Positions 35,373 through 43,820 of a DNA stretch of 64,000 nucleotides are shown in pieces. How positions within the stretch are numbered: the stretch's first letter is position 1; the number at the start of each line of letters is the position of its first letter. The position numbers and the translations under genes are program-made. A model generated the notes under the pieces. That model made no database searches and was not told where the DNA came from. It saw only the letters and a list, made by a program, of their open reading frames with translations. This stretch comes from Mycolicibacterium sp. CBMA 226. Its GTDB lineage: Bacteria; Actinomycetota; Actinomycetes; Mycobacteriales; Mycobacteriaceae. The stretch lies in NCBI RefSeq assembly GCF_009729075.1, contig NZ_VTGY01000013.1, forward strand, positions 62,001 through 126,000, read 5' to 3'.

Positions 35373-36917
35373 GTGATGCCCGGCAAGCGCCCGCGACGGT
35401 CTGCCCGCCGCTACTCCAGCGTGGCGTCGGCGATCGCAGGCACCATGGTGTGTGCTCTCATCGCCCTGACCGGAATCCCAGGGGATACCCCGACACGAGT
35501 GAATGTGGCCGAGCGGGCCAACGTCGTCACCCTCCCGACGACCATCGGATTCGCCGACTCCGACATCTACGGCATGTCGCAGGATGACGTGAACCGGACT
35601 TTGGCCCTGATGGCCAACAACCGGGTGAACACCATCCGTTTGATGATTCCGTGGGCCGGAGTCGAGCCGATCCTCGGCCAACTCAACTGGGCCATGGTCG
35701 ACAAGACGGTCAATGCCGCGGCCGCAATGAACATGTCGATCATCGCGTTCATCAATGCCACACCGCCTTGGGCCATGTCATCCGGGGGCCTACCGCTGAG
35801 CAGTCGGCCGTCGGATCCCGATGCCTACGGCGCATTCGCGGCGAAGGTGGCCACCCGGTACAAGGGGAAAATCGCCGCGTACGAGATCTGGAATGAACCG
35901 AACACGGTGTACTTCTATACCCCGCTACCGGATCCAGCCGGCTATACGGACCTGCTGAAGGCAGCCTATCCGCGCATCAAGGCCGTCGATCCGGACGCGA
36001 CGGTGATCGGCGCGGCCTTCAGCGCGGTGGTGGACTTCGGCTCCTGGTCGATCAATCCGGTGCGCTTCCTGGCCGGAATGTACGCAGCGGGCGCCAAGGG
36101 GAACTTCGACGCCTTGTCGTTCCACCCGTACAACTACAACCTGAAGTTCTCCGACGGCATGCTGATCGCGAATTCACCTGTGCTGCAATTGGTTCAGATG
36201 CGACAGGTGATGATCGACAATGGTGACGAGGAAAAGCGGATGTGGGCAACCGAGTACGGCGAGCCCACCTCTGTGGTGAACGAAACCACCCAGGCCGCGT
36301 ATCTGAAGGACATCTACACGAAGTGGCAGGAAATGCCGTACACCGGTCCGCTGATGGTCTACACCACGCGCGACCGAAGCACCGGGAGCAACCAGCCGGA
36401 CGCCACCGTCGGGGTCTACCGCAGCGACTGGACGCCCAAGCCGGCGGCAGCGGACCTCGCGGCGACAATCGCCGCCGGCGTGCCGAAATCGCCGGAGTTT
36501 CAGCGCTTTTCCCGGATCACCGATCCGGCGCACGGCTCGGTCCTCAGCCCGGTTTTCAAGGCGACCCCGAACGTTTGGGCACAGGTACGCACGATCAACA
36601 CCATCTACGAGATGCCGACCGGCTACGTATCCTCGCCGCGTGCGGTGGCCGACATTGCGATGCAACGCAATTCGGTGCCCGCGAGCGTGTTTGCCAATGG
36701 CTACCAGGACTTTTCCGGGGGCCAGGCGTTCCGGGTGTGGTGGTCGCCGGAAACCGGAGCGCACTGGGGCTCTCAGCCCTTCGCGCAGGCCTATGTGCCA
36801 CAACTCGGCTTGGCCACCAGCGACGAGCACTACTACAACGGAACGAACCGGATGGACTTCCAGCACGGTTACATGGCATGGATACCGTGGGTCGGCATGA
36901 AGGTCTATCCGAGCTGA
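35373..36917 (+). CDS. Secreted clan GH-A glycoside hydrolase with LGFP-like C-terminus
   Basis: A 514-residue exported enzyme. A basic start and hydrophobic stretch (VASAIAGTMVCALIALTGI) form the signal. The catalytic domain (about 50-370) has the clan GH-A pattern of GH5/GH39-like enzymes: acid/base Glu175 in IWNEPNT and nucleophile Glu294 in WATEYGEPT, plus FINATPPWAM and LSFHPYNY. The last 130 residues (YQDFSGGQAFRVWW, SPETGAHWG, FQHGYMAWIP) resemble LGFP repeats that bind mycobacterial cell wall. It is divergent from the left EPS operon. Likely cuts the EPS or a wall glycan; substrate unknown. GTG at 35373 or ATG at 35376 with AAGGGCGG upstream. Confidence 0.85.
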   Translation: MMPGKRPRRSARRYSSVASAIAGTMVCALIALTGIPGDTPTRVNVAERANVVTLPTTIGFADSDIYGMSQDDVNRTLALMANNRVNTIRLMIPWAGVEPILGQLNWAMVDKTVNAAAAMNMSIIAFINATPPWAMSSGGLPLSSRPSDPDAYGAFAAKVATRYKGKIAAYEIWNEPNTVYFYTPLPDPAGYTDLLKAAYPRIKAVDPDATVIGAAFSAVVDFGSWSINPVRFLAGMYAAGAKGNFDALSFHPYNYNLKFSDGMLIANSPVLQLVQMRQVMIDNGDEEKRMWATEYGEPTSVVNETTQAAYLKDIYTKWQEMPYTGPLMVYTTRDRSTGSNQPDATVGVYRSDWTPKPAAADLAATIAAGVPKSPEFQRFSRITDPAHGSVLSPVFKATPNVWAQVRTINTIYEMPTGYVSSPRAVADIAMQRNSVPASVFANGYQDFSGGQAFRVWWSPETGAHWGSQPFAQAYVPQLGLATSDEHYYNGTNRMDFQHGYMAWIPWVGMKVYPS

Positions 36918-38056
36918 CCCTGCCGGGTGCCCCGCAGCAGATCGGCTACCGCCTTGTGGGGCAACCGGTCTTGCCACCGCTGACGATTTATCCGGTACAA
37001 AGTATTTCCGAGATCCACGGCCGCCTGCACATCGGTCAGCAGGCGTCGGCACTCGGCGACGAACGCGGCGTCGTCGTCCAATGGGCGCAGCCCGAAGATC
37101 GGCCCGAGTGACCCGATGGCCGCGGTGGTCGCCACCGCCGGCAGCCCGATCCGGATGGTGTCGAGCAGCTTGACCCGGACTCCCCCACCCGTCCTGATCG
37201 GCGCGATCAGGGCTCGGCAGGTGCCGAGAAACGCGCCGAGGTCGTCGACGAATCCGAGGTCGCGGACTCCGTCGGGATAGGCGGGGTCGTGTGCACCGGG
37301 CTTCTTGGCCCCGATGATGCACAGTTCCGCGCCGGCGATCCCGGCCGATATCCGCGGCCACAATTCGAGCGCCCGCAGAAACCCCTCCTGGTTGGGGGGC
37401 CAGTCGCGGGTGCCCATGAAAACCAGTCGCGGCGGGGACGCCGCCACGTCGACCTGTGCACCGGGCGGCATCGTGATGTCCATGAATCGGGCGTCCCGGA
37501 CGCCGTTGCCGCGGTAGTACTCGGCCTCTTCCGCGTCGTAGGTGCTGACACCGTCGGCCGCGCGGGCGACGCGCAGTTCGTCGCGGACGAGCCGCGGTTC
37601 CTCGATGCGCCCCAGCCGGCCACGGGATGCCCGCCACACCAGCGACTCACTCACGTTCGTGTTGACCACGAGTCGTTTCGAGCCGAAATGCCGGCTACGG
37701 AAGAATGATTCGGCCATATAGCTGTGTTCGGCGACGAATACGTCGGCGTCACTACGGTCGATGGCACGGACCAGCTCATCGGTGTCGAAACGGACGTGCA
37801 CCAGGCTGCGGCGCCGCCGCAGGGAATCGATGAGCAGGCGATGCGGGCGCACTGCGGGCTTGTGCACCCGCTCGAGCGGCAGACCGCCCGGAATCAGGTC
37901 GGCAGTGATGGTGCCAGGCTGGGGCGACAACGCGATGGCCGACACTTCGAAAGAGTCGGATGCCAGCTGCATGAGCATGCGCGCGAGCGCGACGTCACCG
38001 GTGTGTTCGAGCACCGGGTCTTTCGACAGGATGAACGCGGTCTTGGGCTTGGTCAT
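36905..38056 (-). CDS. Glycosyltransferase, GT-B fold (GT4/GT1 like)
   Basis: A 383-residue cytoplasmic glycosyltransferase. The N-terminal domain is weakly conserved. The C-terminal domain has LVFMGTRDWPPNQEGF, AELCIIGAKKPG, DLGFVDDLGAFLGTC and the donor motif IAPIRTGGGVRVKLLDTIRIGLPAVAT split over a standard E-x7-E-like area (the second acidic residue is not conserved). Sugar and linkage are unknown. Its ATG overlaps the flippase stop by 4 bases, and its 3' end overlaps the convergent hydrolase gene by 13 bases. Last gene of the right EPS arm. Confidence 0.85.
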   Translation of the reverse strand: MTKPKTAFILSKDPVLEHTGDVALARMLMQLASDSFEVSAIALSPQPGTITADLIPGGLPLERVHKPAVRPHRLLIDSLRRRRSLVHVRFDTDELVRAIDRSDADVFVAEHSYMAESFFRSRHFGSKRLVVNTNVSESLVWRASRGRLGRIEEPRLVRDELRVARAADGVSTYDAEEAEYYRGNGVRDARFMDITMPPGAQVDVAASPPRLVFMGTRDWPPNQEGFLRALELWPRISAGIAGAELCIIGAKKPGAHDPAYPDGVRDLGFVDDLGAFLGTCRALIAPIRTGGGVRVKLLDTIRIGLPAVATTAAIGSLGPIFGLRPLDDDAAFVAECRRLLTDVQAAVDLGNTLYRINRQRWQDRLPHKAVADLLRGTRQGQLG

Positions 38057-39225
38057 GACTCGTGCGCCTCGACCGCACGCGGCCGGTACACCGCCCAGGC
38101 GAACCCGGCCAGCATGAGCGCGTCGGCGACGGTGGCCGCGATGGCCGCGCCCACCGAGCCGAGCGGTGTCAGTGTCGCAAAGGCGGCGACCATACCCAGC
38201 TTCACCGGCACCAGGCCAACGGCGATGGTCAGCCGGAAAAAGTCGCGGCGCTGGGTGAACAGGATCACCTGGAGCACGAAGATGCAGATGCGCAGCGCGG
38301 CGAAGCCACCCATGATCATCATCGTGGTAGCCAGCTCAGTGGGTGCCCCGTAGGCGAACAGGCAGGCGCCGATGATCAGCAGCAGCGACCCGCCGAGCCC
38401 GGCTATGCGCAGGGTGTTGCGCAGCGGCGGGCCGGCCGAGATATCGCCACCGCTTTCCCGTAGTGGCTCGTGGTAGGTCATGCCGAACGACTGCCCGGCC
38501 GCCGCCACAGCGCCGGCCACGACCCAGGCCAACTGGTAGTAGCCGGCGGCCTTGGTGTCCACCAGCGTGCCCAGCAGGAGCACATCCCCGCCGAGGTACA
38601 GGGCGGTGCCGAGCATTTCGCCGCTGAGCGCAGCGATCAAGCGAGGCGGTCCGGGCAGCGCAGGCCGGCAACCGATGGCAACCTTGGCCCCGGCCAGGAA
38701 CACCAGCACATAGGGCGTGCAATACAGCAGCGACGCGTGGGTGAGCGTGGGTTCCCCCGACACGTACAGGTACGCCGCGCCGACGCCCGCACTCGACAAC
38801 TGTCTTGCGGTATCGATACGAAATACCTTGTCCGGGTGCCCATCTCGTGCGGATCTACTCTTGACCACGTTGAGGGCGATCTCACCGCCGGCCACCATGA
38901 GGCCGAAGCCGATCACATAATTGACGTTGAAGGTGACCGCCCCGGCGGCCGCCAATCCCAGCGCAACGAGATAACGCATGGTGCGCTCGCGCCGAAAATG
39001 TTCCTCGGATTCGCGGATGGCGCGGACCGCGAAGGCATTGTCGATGGTGTTACCGACGATGCCGTTGAGCACGGTTGCCATGGCGTACAAACCGTATTGG
39101 GAGACACCCAGCCGCTGAACGAGGACCAGCGTCCACACCAGCCCGACCCCGCGGCCGCCGTAGACCCAGATCAGGGAGATGAGCGTCTTCGCCAGATTTC
39201 GACTGGGCGCTTCGGGGGTTGTCAG
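38053..39225 (-). CDS. Polysaccharide flippase (Wzx/MOP type)
   Basis: About 390 residues with 10-12 hydrophobic helices, of the MOP superfamily that flips lipid-linked repeats to the outer face. Typical parts are LVQRLGVSQYGLYAMA near the N-terminus, YYQLAWVVAGAVAAAGQS in the middle and GSVGAAIAATVADALML near the end. The start is unusual: the first helix (LISLIWVYGGRGVGLVWTLVL) lies before the first GTG at 39138, and between the in-frame stop at 39235 and that GTG the only possible start is a CTG at 39225, one base after the upstream glycosyltransferase stop. Either a CTG start or a truncated N-terminus. Product overlaps the next gene by ATGA. Confidence 0.78.
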   Translation of the reverse strand: MTTPEAPSRNLAKTLISLIWVYGGRGVGLVWTLVLVQRLGVSQYGLYAMATVLNGIVGNTIDNAFAVRAIRESEEHFRRERTMRYLVALGLAAAGAVTFNVNYVIGFGLMVAGGEIALNVVKSRSARDGHPDKVFRIDTARQLSSAGVGAAYLYVSGEPTLTHASLLYCTPYVLVFLAGAKVAIGCRPALPGPPRLIAALSGEMLGTALYLGGDVLLLGTLVDTKAAGYYQLAWVVAGAVAAAGQSFGMTYHEPLRESGGDISAGPPLRNTLRIAGLGGSLLLIIGACLFAYGAPTELATTMMIMGGFAALRICIFVLQVILFTQRRDFFRLTIAVGLVPVKLGMVAAFATLTPLGSVGAAIAATVADALMLAGFAWAVYRPRAVEAHES

Positions 39226-39226
39226 A

Positions 39227-40354
39227 TCACACGCTCACTGATGCTCGGGACAACATGTCGGTCCATACCTGGGCGAAGCCTTCTGCCGTGCGGGGTCCGG
39301 AACAGGCCGCACGGTAGGCGTCGACGTGACGGCCGAGGTCGGCCAGTCGCTGATTGTCACCGACCAACTCGACGATCGCGCCGGCCAACGACGCCGCCAC
39401 CTGGTCGGCGTCGGCACCGCCGCTGCGAACGACGACAGCCGTGCCGTGCTCGTCGAATTCTGCCAACGAACCGTAGTCGGTGCACACCACCGGGGTGCGG
39501 TACGCGAAGGCGTGCGCGACCGAGCCCGATGCGGGGTAGGTCTCGGCGTAGAAATGCCGCTTGCCGTACGGAATCACCACGGCGCGCACCGAATCGAAGA
39601 ACGCATCCTCGGCCGGGCCGTCGACCGCACCGACGATCTCGACACCCGGACCACCGGGCAACGCCTCGGTCCCACGCCCCGCCACCCGAATCAGGATGTC
39701 ATCGGGCAACGCCTCACGAATCGGAGCGATCTGCTCGAAACCTTTGCCCCGGTACACATGCCCGAAGAATCCCACTGCTTTCGGCCGCTCGGTGACCGGG
39801 CGCAAGTCGGGCCGTTCCGGGACGAGGTGCGGCACATAGGCGACATCGGCGCGCGGGTAGACGGCCTTGATCGACTCTGCGCCGGTCCTGGTGAGCGCGA
39901 ACAATGTTCGGTCACCGTTGACCACACCCTCGACCATCCGCGACACCGGACGCAACGGGTAGTGCAAACCATGCATCACCAACTTGTGCCGCGCGACGAA
40001 CTTCGTGCGCCCCGGCCACCAAATCCCCTGCGGCGGATCATGAATCGTCGCCGTCACCGGCACCCCAGGCAAACCCGCAATCGACCAGAACGCCGACACC
40101 GCACCGGCAGCCAACTCCGCATGCACCAAAACCCGACCCGGCGGCCCACCGGCAACCAGATCCGCGACCGCACGCCGACACCGCAGCACGTCGGCGACGC
40201 TTTCGGCGCCGGGACCCCGGGTTCGGCATTGGACGACCTCGCCGAACAGGGGTTGTACGGCGTTGACAAAGTTCTCGGCGTAGTCGCCCACCGCGGTCTG
40301 GCTTTCGGCTGGACCGATGTACACCAACCGGTACTCGCGCAAATCAACCGGCAT
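39227..40354 (-). CDS. Glycosyltransferase family 4, tandem copy 1
   Basis: A 375-residue GT4 enzyme. The N-terminal domain has RLVYIGPAESQTAVGDYAEN, and the C-terminal domain has AVGFFGHVYRGKGFEQI, ILIRVAGRGTEALP, VIPYGKRHFYAETYPASGSVAHAFAYRTP over two motifs and the acidic donor residue. It is a close copy of the gene at 41086-42210, with tracts of near-identical DNA. Its start shares one base with the acyltransferase stop (TGATG). The sugar is unknown. Confidence 0.87.
   Translation of the reverse strand: MPVDLREYRLVYIGPAESQTAVGDYAENFVNAVQPLFGEVVQCRTRGPGAESVADVLRCRRAVADLVAGGPPGRVLVHAELAAGAVSAFWSIAGLPGVPVTATIHDPPQGIWWPGRTKFVARHKLVMHGLHYPLRPVSRMVEGVVNGDRTLFALTRTGAESIKAVYPRADVAYVPHLVPERPDLRPVTERPKAVGFFGHVYRGKGFEQIAPIREALPDDILIRVAGRGTEALPGGPGVEIVGAVDGPAEDAFFDSVRAVVIPYGKRHFYAETYPASGSVAHAFAYRTPVVCTDYGSLAEFDEHGTAVVVRSGGADADQVAASLAGAIVELVGDNQRLADLGRHVDAYRAACSGPRTAEGFAQVWTDMLSRASVSV
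39531..39693. repeat. Identical tract shared with 41390-41552
   Basis: These 163 bases inside glycosyltransferase copy 1 match 41390-41552 without a difference by direct reading. The flanks differ at once on the left and after one base on the right, as expected after gene conversion. Confidence 0.9.
39909..40178. repeat. Near-identical tract shared with 41768-42037
   Basis: About 270 bases matching the second copy with the same offset (1859 bases) and few differences, mostly in one short patch and single third-position changes. Confidence 0.85.
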
Positions 40355-41070
40355 CAGCAGAACAGTGGCCGGTACTTTGCGCTGTAGCCCAATGCATCCG
40401 GATTCCGCTTGGCGAACACTTTGGCGGGATTGCCGCCGACCACGTCGAGCGGGGCCACGTCCTTGATCACGAGTGCCTGCGCAGCAACCACAGCGCCGCG
40501 GCCGATCAGGGCGGGCAACACCATCGCCCGGCTCGCGATCCAGACATAGTCCTCGATCACGGTAGGGATCGGGATCGGCAGGAAGTCCGGGTGGTTGATG
40601 TCGTGGCCACCGCCGAGCAGATGTACATCACTGGCGATCGTGACGTTGTCGCCGATCCACAACCCGGCCCGCGCGTCGAGCAGACAGCGGAATCCGATGG
40701 TCGTGCCGTTACCGATCGTGAGGAACTCGATGTCCAGGATGGTGGTGCCACGCATGATCGTCGACCACTCACCGATGGCGGCGCCGAACAGCCGCAGGAA
40801 GCCCTGACGAATGGTGTGCGACGGGATGTGGGTGATGAACATGTTGAACAGCAGTTCACCGATTCGATTGCGCGCCTTGCGGCGAACACTCATGTTCTGC
40901 ATTTTGTAGTAGGTGACGCGACCGTCCTCGCCGAGTTCCCATTCGGGCTCCGGCGGCAACTTCAAAGTCGGTGCGGCCGCCTTCTTACGCGCCACATCTG
41001 CCGGGTCTGCCGCGGCCGGCTCGCCAATCACGTTGTTCGCTCCTGTCGTCCCAGCTTCCGAGTTAACCAC
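40354..41070 (-). CDS. Hexapeptide-repeat acyltransferase
   Basis: A 238-residue left-handed beta-helix acyltransferase of the WcaF/CysE type, usually acetyl-CoA dependent. Repeats include LTIGNGTTIGFRCLLDARAGLWIG (two motifs), VTIASDVHLLGGGHDIN with the catalytic-type His, VIEDYVWIASRAMVLPALIGRGAVVAA over two motifs and ending VGGNPAKVFAKRNPDALGYSAKYRP. The first 45 residues are variable and Ala-rich. It is a paralogue of the gene at 59368-60054 (same ending and GGHDINHP core). Probably O-acetylates an EPS sugar. Confidence 0.87.
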   Translation of the reverse strand: MVNSEAGTTGANNVIGEPAAADPADVARKKAAAPTLKLPPEPEWELGEDGRVTYYKMQNMSVRRKARNRIGELLFNMFITHIPSHTIRQGFLRLFGAAIGEWSTIMRGTTILDIEFLTIGNGTTIGFRCLLDARAGLWIGDNVTIASDVHLLGGGHDINHPDFLPIPIPTVIEDYVWIASRAMVLPALIGRGAVVAAQALVIKDVAPLDVVGGNPAKVFAKRNPDALGYSAKYRPLFC

Positions 41071-41085
41071 AGTGCCTCGACACCG

Positions 41086-42210
41086 TCAGTTCACCAGGCT
41101 CTGGCGCGTCAGCATCTCCGACCACTTTGCGGCGTACGCGGCCGCGACATTCTCCGGCGCCCGCTCCTGACGTGTCCGGCACACGTTCACCTCGAGTTCT
41201 TTCAACCGGGCTTCGTCGTTCAGCAGTGCTGCGATGGCCGCCGAGAACCCCGCGGGCAGAGCCTTCGGGTCGGCGGAGTCCATGGGGACGACGACGGCGC
41301 CGGTCTCGGTACCGAACTCGGCCAGCGAACCGTAGTCGGTGCACACCACCGGGGTGCGGTACGCAATGGCGTGCGCCGCGACGGACGACGCGGGGTAGGT
41401 CTCGGCGTAGAAATGCCGCTTGCCGTACGGAATCACCACGGCGCGCACCGAATCGAAGAACGCATCCTCGGCCGGGCCGTCGACCGCACCGACGATCTCG
41501 ACACCCGGACCACCGGGCAACGCCTCGGTCCCACGCCCCGCCACCCGAATCACGATGTCATCGGGCAACTCCCGACGAATCCGGGCGATCTGCTCGAAAC
41601 CCTTGCCCCGGTACACATGTCCGAAGAACCCAACCGCCTTCGGCCGCTCGATCACCGGACGGACTTCCGGCCTCTCACACACCAGGTAGGGGGTGTACGC
41701 CACGTCGGCGTTCGGGTAGGTGTCGCGGATCGACTGCGCCCCGACCTTGCTCAGCGCGAACAACGTCCGGTCACCGTTGACCACACCCTCGACCATCCGC
41801 GACACCGGACGCAACGGGTAATGCAAACCATGCATCACCAACTTGTGCCGCGCCACAAAACGCGTCCGCCCCGGCCACCAAATCCCCTGCGGCGGATCAT
41901 GAATCGTCGCCGTCACCGGCACCCCACGCAAACCCGCAATCGACCAGAACGCCGACACCGCACCCGCAGCCAACTCCGCATGCACCAAAACCCGACCCGG
42001 CGGCCCACCGGCAACCAGATCCGCGACCGCACGCCGATGCCCCAGGATTTCCCGCGCGCTTTCCGCGCCAGGACCCAGTGTCCGGCGCTCGACCAGTTCA
42101 CCGACGTGTGGTCGCAGTGCGCGAATCAGATTCTCCGCGTAGTCGCCCACCGCCGTTTCGTGGTTCGCCGGACCGACGTACACCAAGCGGTAATCCTTGA
42201 GCGTGGTCAC
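41086..42210 (-). CDS. Glycosyltransferase family 4, tandem copy 2
   Basis: A 374-residue GT4 enzyme nearly identical in the middle to copy 1 (39227-40354). Shared blocks include VADLVAGGPPGRVLVHAEL, AVGFFGHVYRGKGFEQIA and PYGKRHFYAETYPAS. N- and C-terminal parts differ, so donor and acceptor use may differ. The GTG start at 42210 is chosen from the AGGAG at about 10 bases upstream and the matched N-terminus (TLKDYRLVYVGPA); the open frame extends to 42444 without support. It lies between the acyltransferase and the next glycosyltransferase on the same strand. Confidence 0.87.
   Translation of the reverse strand: MTTLKDYRLVYVGPANHETAVGDYAENLIRALRPHVGELVERRTLGPGAESAREILGHRRAVADLVAGGPPGRVLVHAELAAGAVSAFWSIAGLRGVPVTATIHDPPQGIWWPGRTRFVARHKLVMHGLHYPLRPVSRMVEGVVNGDRTLFALSKVGAQSIRDTYPNADVAYTPYLVCERPEVRPVIERPKAVGFFGHVYRGKGFEQIARIRRELPDDIVIRVAGRGTEALPGGPGVEIVGAVDGPAEDAFFDSVRAVVIPYGKRHFYAETYPASSVAAHAIAYRTPVVCTDYGSLAEFGTETGAVVVPMDSADPKALPAGFSAAIAALLNDEARLKELEVNVCRTRQERAPENVAAAYAAKWSEMLTRQSLVN
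41390..41552. repeat. Identical tract shared with 39531-39693
   Basis: Second copy of the 163-base identical tract within the tandem glycosyltransferase genes. Confidence 0.9.
41768..42037. repeat. Near-identical tract shared with 39909-40178
   Basis: Second copy of the longer near-identical tract; differences cluster in the GCGCGACGAACTTCGTG versus GCGCCACAAAACGCGTC patch. Confidence 0.85.
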
Positions 42211-42241
42211 TGAACGTGCTCCTGTCCCCATCGGTACGCCG

Positions 42242-43390
42242 CTAGCATCCGGCCAACTTATCGACCGCTTCGTGAAGTCGAGCGCTGAAGGCATCCTCGG
42301 TGAACTGGGAGACGTGGTGCTTGATCTTCTCCTGGTCCCACACCGCCGACTCGAATCGGTCCAGCGCCTCGCGCACCGAATCAGGTTGCGGCTCATCGAA
42401 ATACAGGCCCGTGACGCCCTCGTCGATGGTGTCGAGGAAGCCACCGAAGCGCAGCGCGACGCTGGGCCGGCCCCACACGCCCGCCTCGATCGGGGTCAGG
42501 CCGTAGTCCTCGAAGCTCGACGACATCAGCGCGCGGCAGTTCTTGTAGAGCCAGGCCATCTGACCGTCGGTGAGGTTGTGGAGCATCGTGACATTGTCGG
42601 TCTTCATCGACCGCAGGCGCTCGGCCTCGGGACCGTTGCCGACGACCACGAGCTGCCGGTTGCTGCCCGCGAACGCCCGCACGATGACGTCGACGTTCTT
42701 GTACGGCAGCAGTCGGCACACGACCAGGTAGAAGCTGCCGTCCGGATCGCTCAGGTCGACCTTGTCCTCGAGATCCTCGACGGGTTCGACCGCGTACGAC
42801 CGCGACATCGCCACCGGCGCGAACATCACCTCGGCGTCGATGTCGTAGGCCTTCTTGACGTACCCGCTGATCATCGTCGAGATCGCGAGGTACTTGTCGG
42901 CGGCGAGCGCCTGCCGGCGGTCCCAGTCCAGCAGGCGCTTCTTGGTGAGCTTGAGGCCCAGGCGCTTGATCGGGTTGGCGTGGTCCCCCAGGTAGGCCTC
43001 TGTCTGGTACAGCCAGCGCGCCGGGTTGTAGCAGTAGATGAGCTTCTTGCCGTTGGTGCGGAAACCGTGCGACCAGCCGCTGCAGCTCGCCAGCACGATG
43101 TCGGCGTCGACGAACATCGACTCGGCCACGCGCGGATAGAGCGGCAGCGCGGCCCGGTGGTATTTGCGGGCCAGCCCCACCTTGTTGAGGGCGGACACCC
43201 GGATGTCGAGGTCGGCAAACTCCGGGTAGGTCAACTCAGGGTCGTACAGCATGGTGTACAGCGGGGCGTCCGGGAACGCCTTCGTCATCGAGAGGACAAC
43301 TTTTTCCGCGCCGCCGAACTGGGTCAGATAGTCGTGGGCGATGGCCACCTTGGGCCCGTCGACTCCGTCGTACTTGCGCGTCGAATGCAC
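42242..43390 (-). CDS. Glycosyltransferase family 4 (WbaZ-like)
   Basis: A 382-residue GT4 enzyme. VAIAHDYLTQFGGAEKVVLSM opens the N-terminal domain; SYYLVVCRLLPYKNVDVIVRAF-like core (FYLVVCRLLPYKNVD), QLVVVGNGPEAERL and MSSSFEDYGLTPIEAGVWGRPSVAL over two motifs give the donor site with the E-x7-E pattern. Related enzymes transfer mannose. The GTG at 43390 has AAGGGG 10 bases upstream; the longer open frame to 43480 lacks this. First gene of the right EPS arm. Confidence 0.88.
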   Translation of the reverse strand: MHSTRKYDGVDGPKVAIAHDYLTQFGGAEKVVLSMTKAFPDAPLYTMLYDPELTYPEFADLDIRVSALNKVGLARKYHRAALPLYPRVAESMFVDADIVLASCSGWSHGFRTNGKKLIYCYNPARWLYQTEAYLGDHANPIKRLGLKLTKKRLLDWDRRQALAADKYLAISTMISGYVKKAYDIDAEVMFAPVAMSRSYAVEPVEDLEDKVDLSDPDGSFYLVVCRLLPYKNVDVIVRAFAGSNRQLVVVGNGPEAERLRSMKTDNVTMLHNLTDGQMAWLYKNCRALMSSSFEDYGLTPIEAGVWGRPSVALRFGGFLDTIDEGVTGLYFDEPQPDSVREALDRFESAVWDQEKIKHHVSQFTEDAFSARLHEAVDKLAGC

Positions 43391-43820
43391 TGTTGAATAT
43401 CCCCTTGCGCCGATCTGCTGATCGTTTCGCGGTCGTGTGTCAGCTACCCGCAAAAGCCGGGCACGCATATCGAACCGCAAACTTACGCAATTGACAAGCT
43501 AAATGCATCAGGCCTGCGCAGGACGCGCCGGCGACCGCGCGTAGCGACCGGCCCAGCTAAGCGCAATTCGGTACCAGTGGTCCGCCCGCGCGGATCCCTC
43601 CCACGGGCCGTGACAGCGCCGCTCCGTAAGCCCGACCAGGCAATTCCCGCTCGCGGCCGCGGCGCCGGCCGGGCCTGCGTCCACGACACACTCAGCAAAT
43701 GCCGGGGCCTGAACGGTGTTCAACCCGAGTCACGGGCGGGACCGCCGCGCGAAGTGTATATTTACCTACCAGCAAACTGCTGACGCAGAACGCGCAAGCG
43801 GCGGGGGCGGAAAATCATCT
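43391..43820. other. Divergent control region, right end of the EPS locus
   Basis: No gene is supported here. It separates the right EPS arm from the methyltransferase gene. A TATATT at 43757-43762 is a possible -10 for the methyltransferase, without a clear -35. Small open frames in this stretch are unsupported. Confidence 0.5.

Noticed and set aside
39138..39225. Calling the flippase a pseudogene
   Set aside because: The rest of the frame is intact over 360 codons and coupled to both neighbours; an odd start is the simpler reading.
43491..43519. SigA promoter with TTGACA at 43491
   Set aside because: No acceptable -10 at 16-19 bases on the plus strand.
43508..43783. Small open frames between the WbaZ-like gene and the methyltransferase
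   Set aside because: Arginine-rich, proline-rich shadow peptides without start signals.
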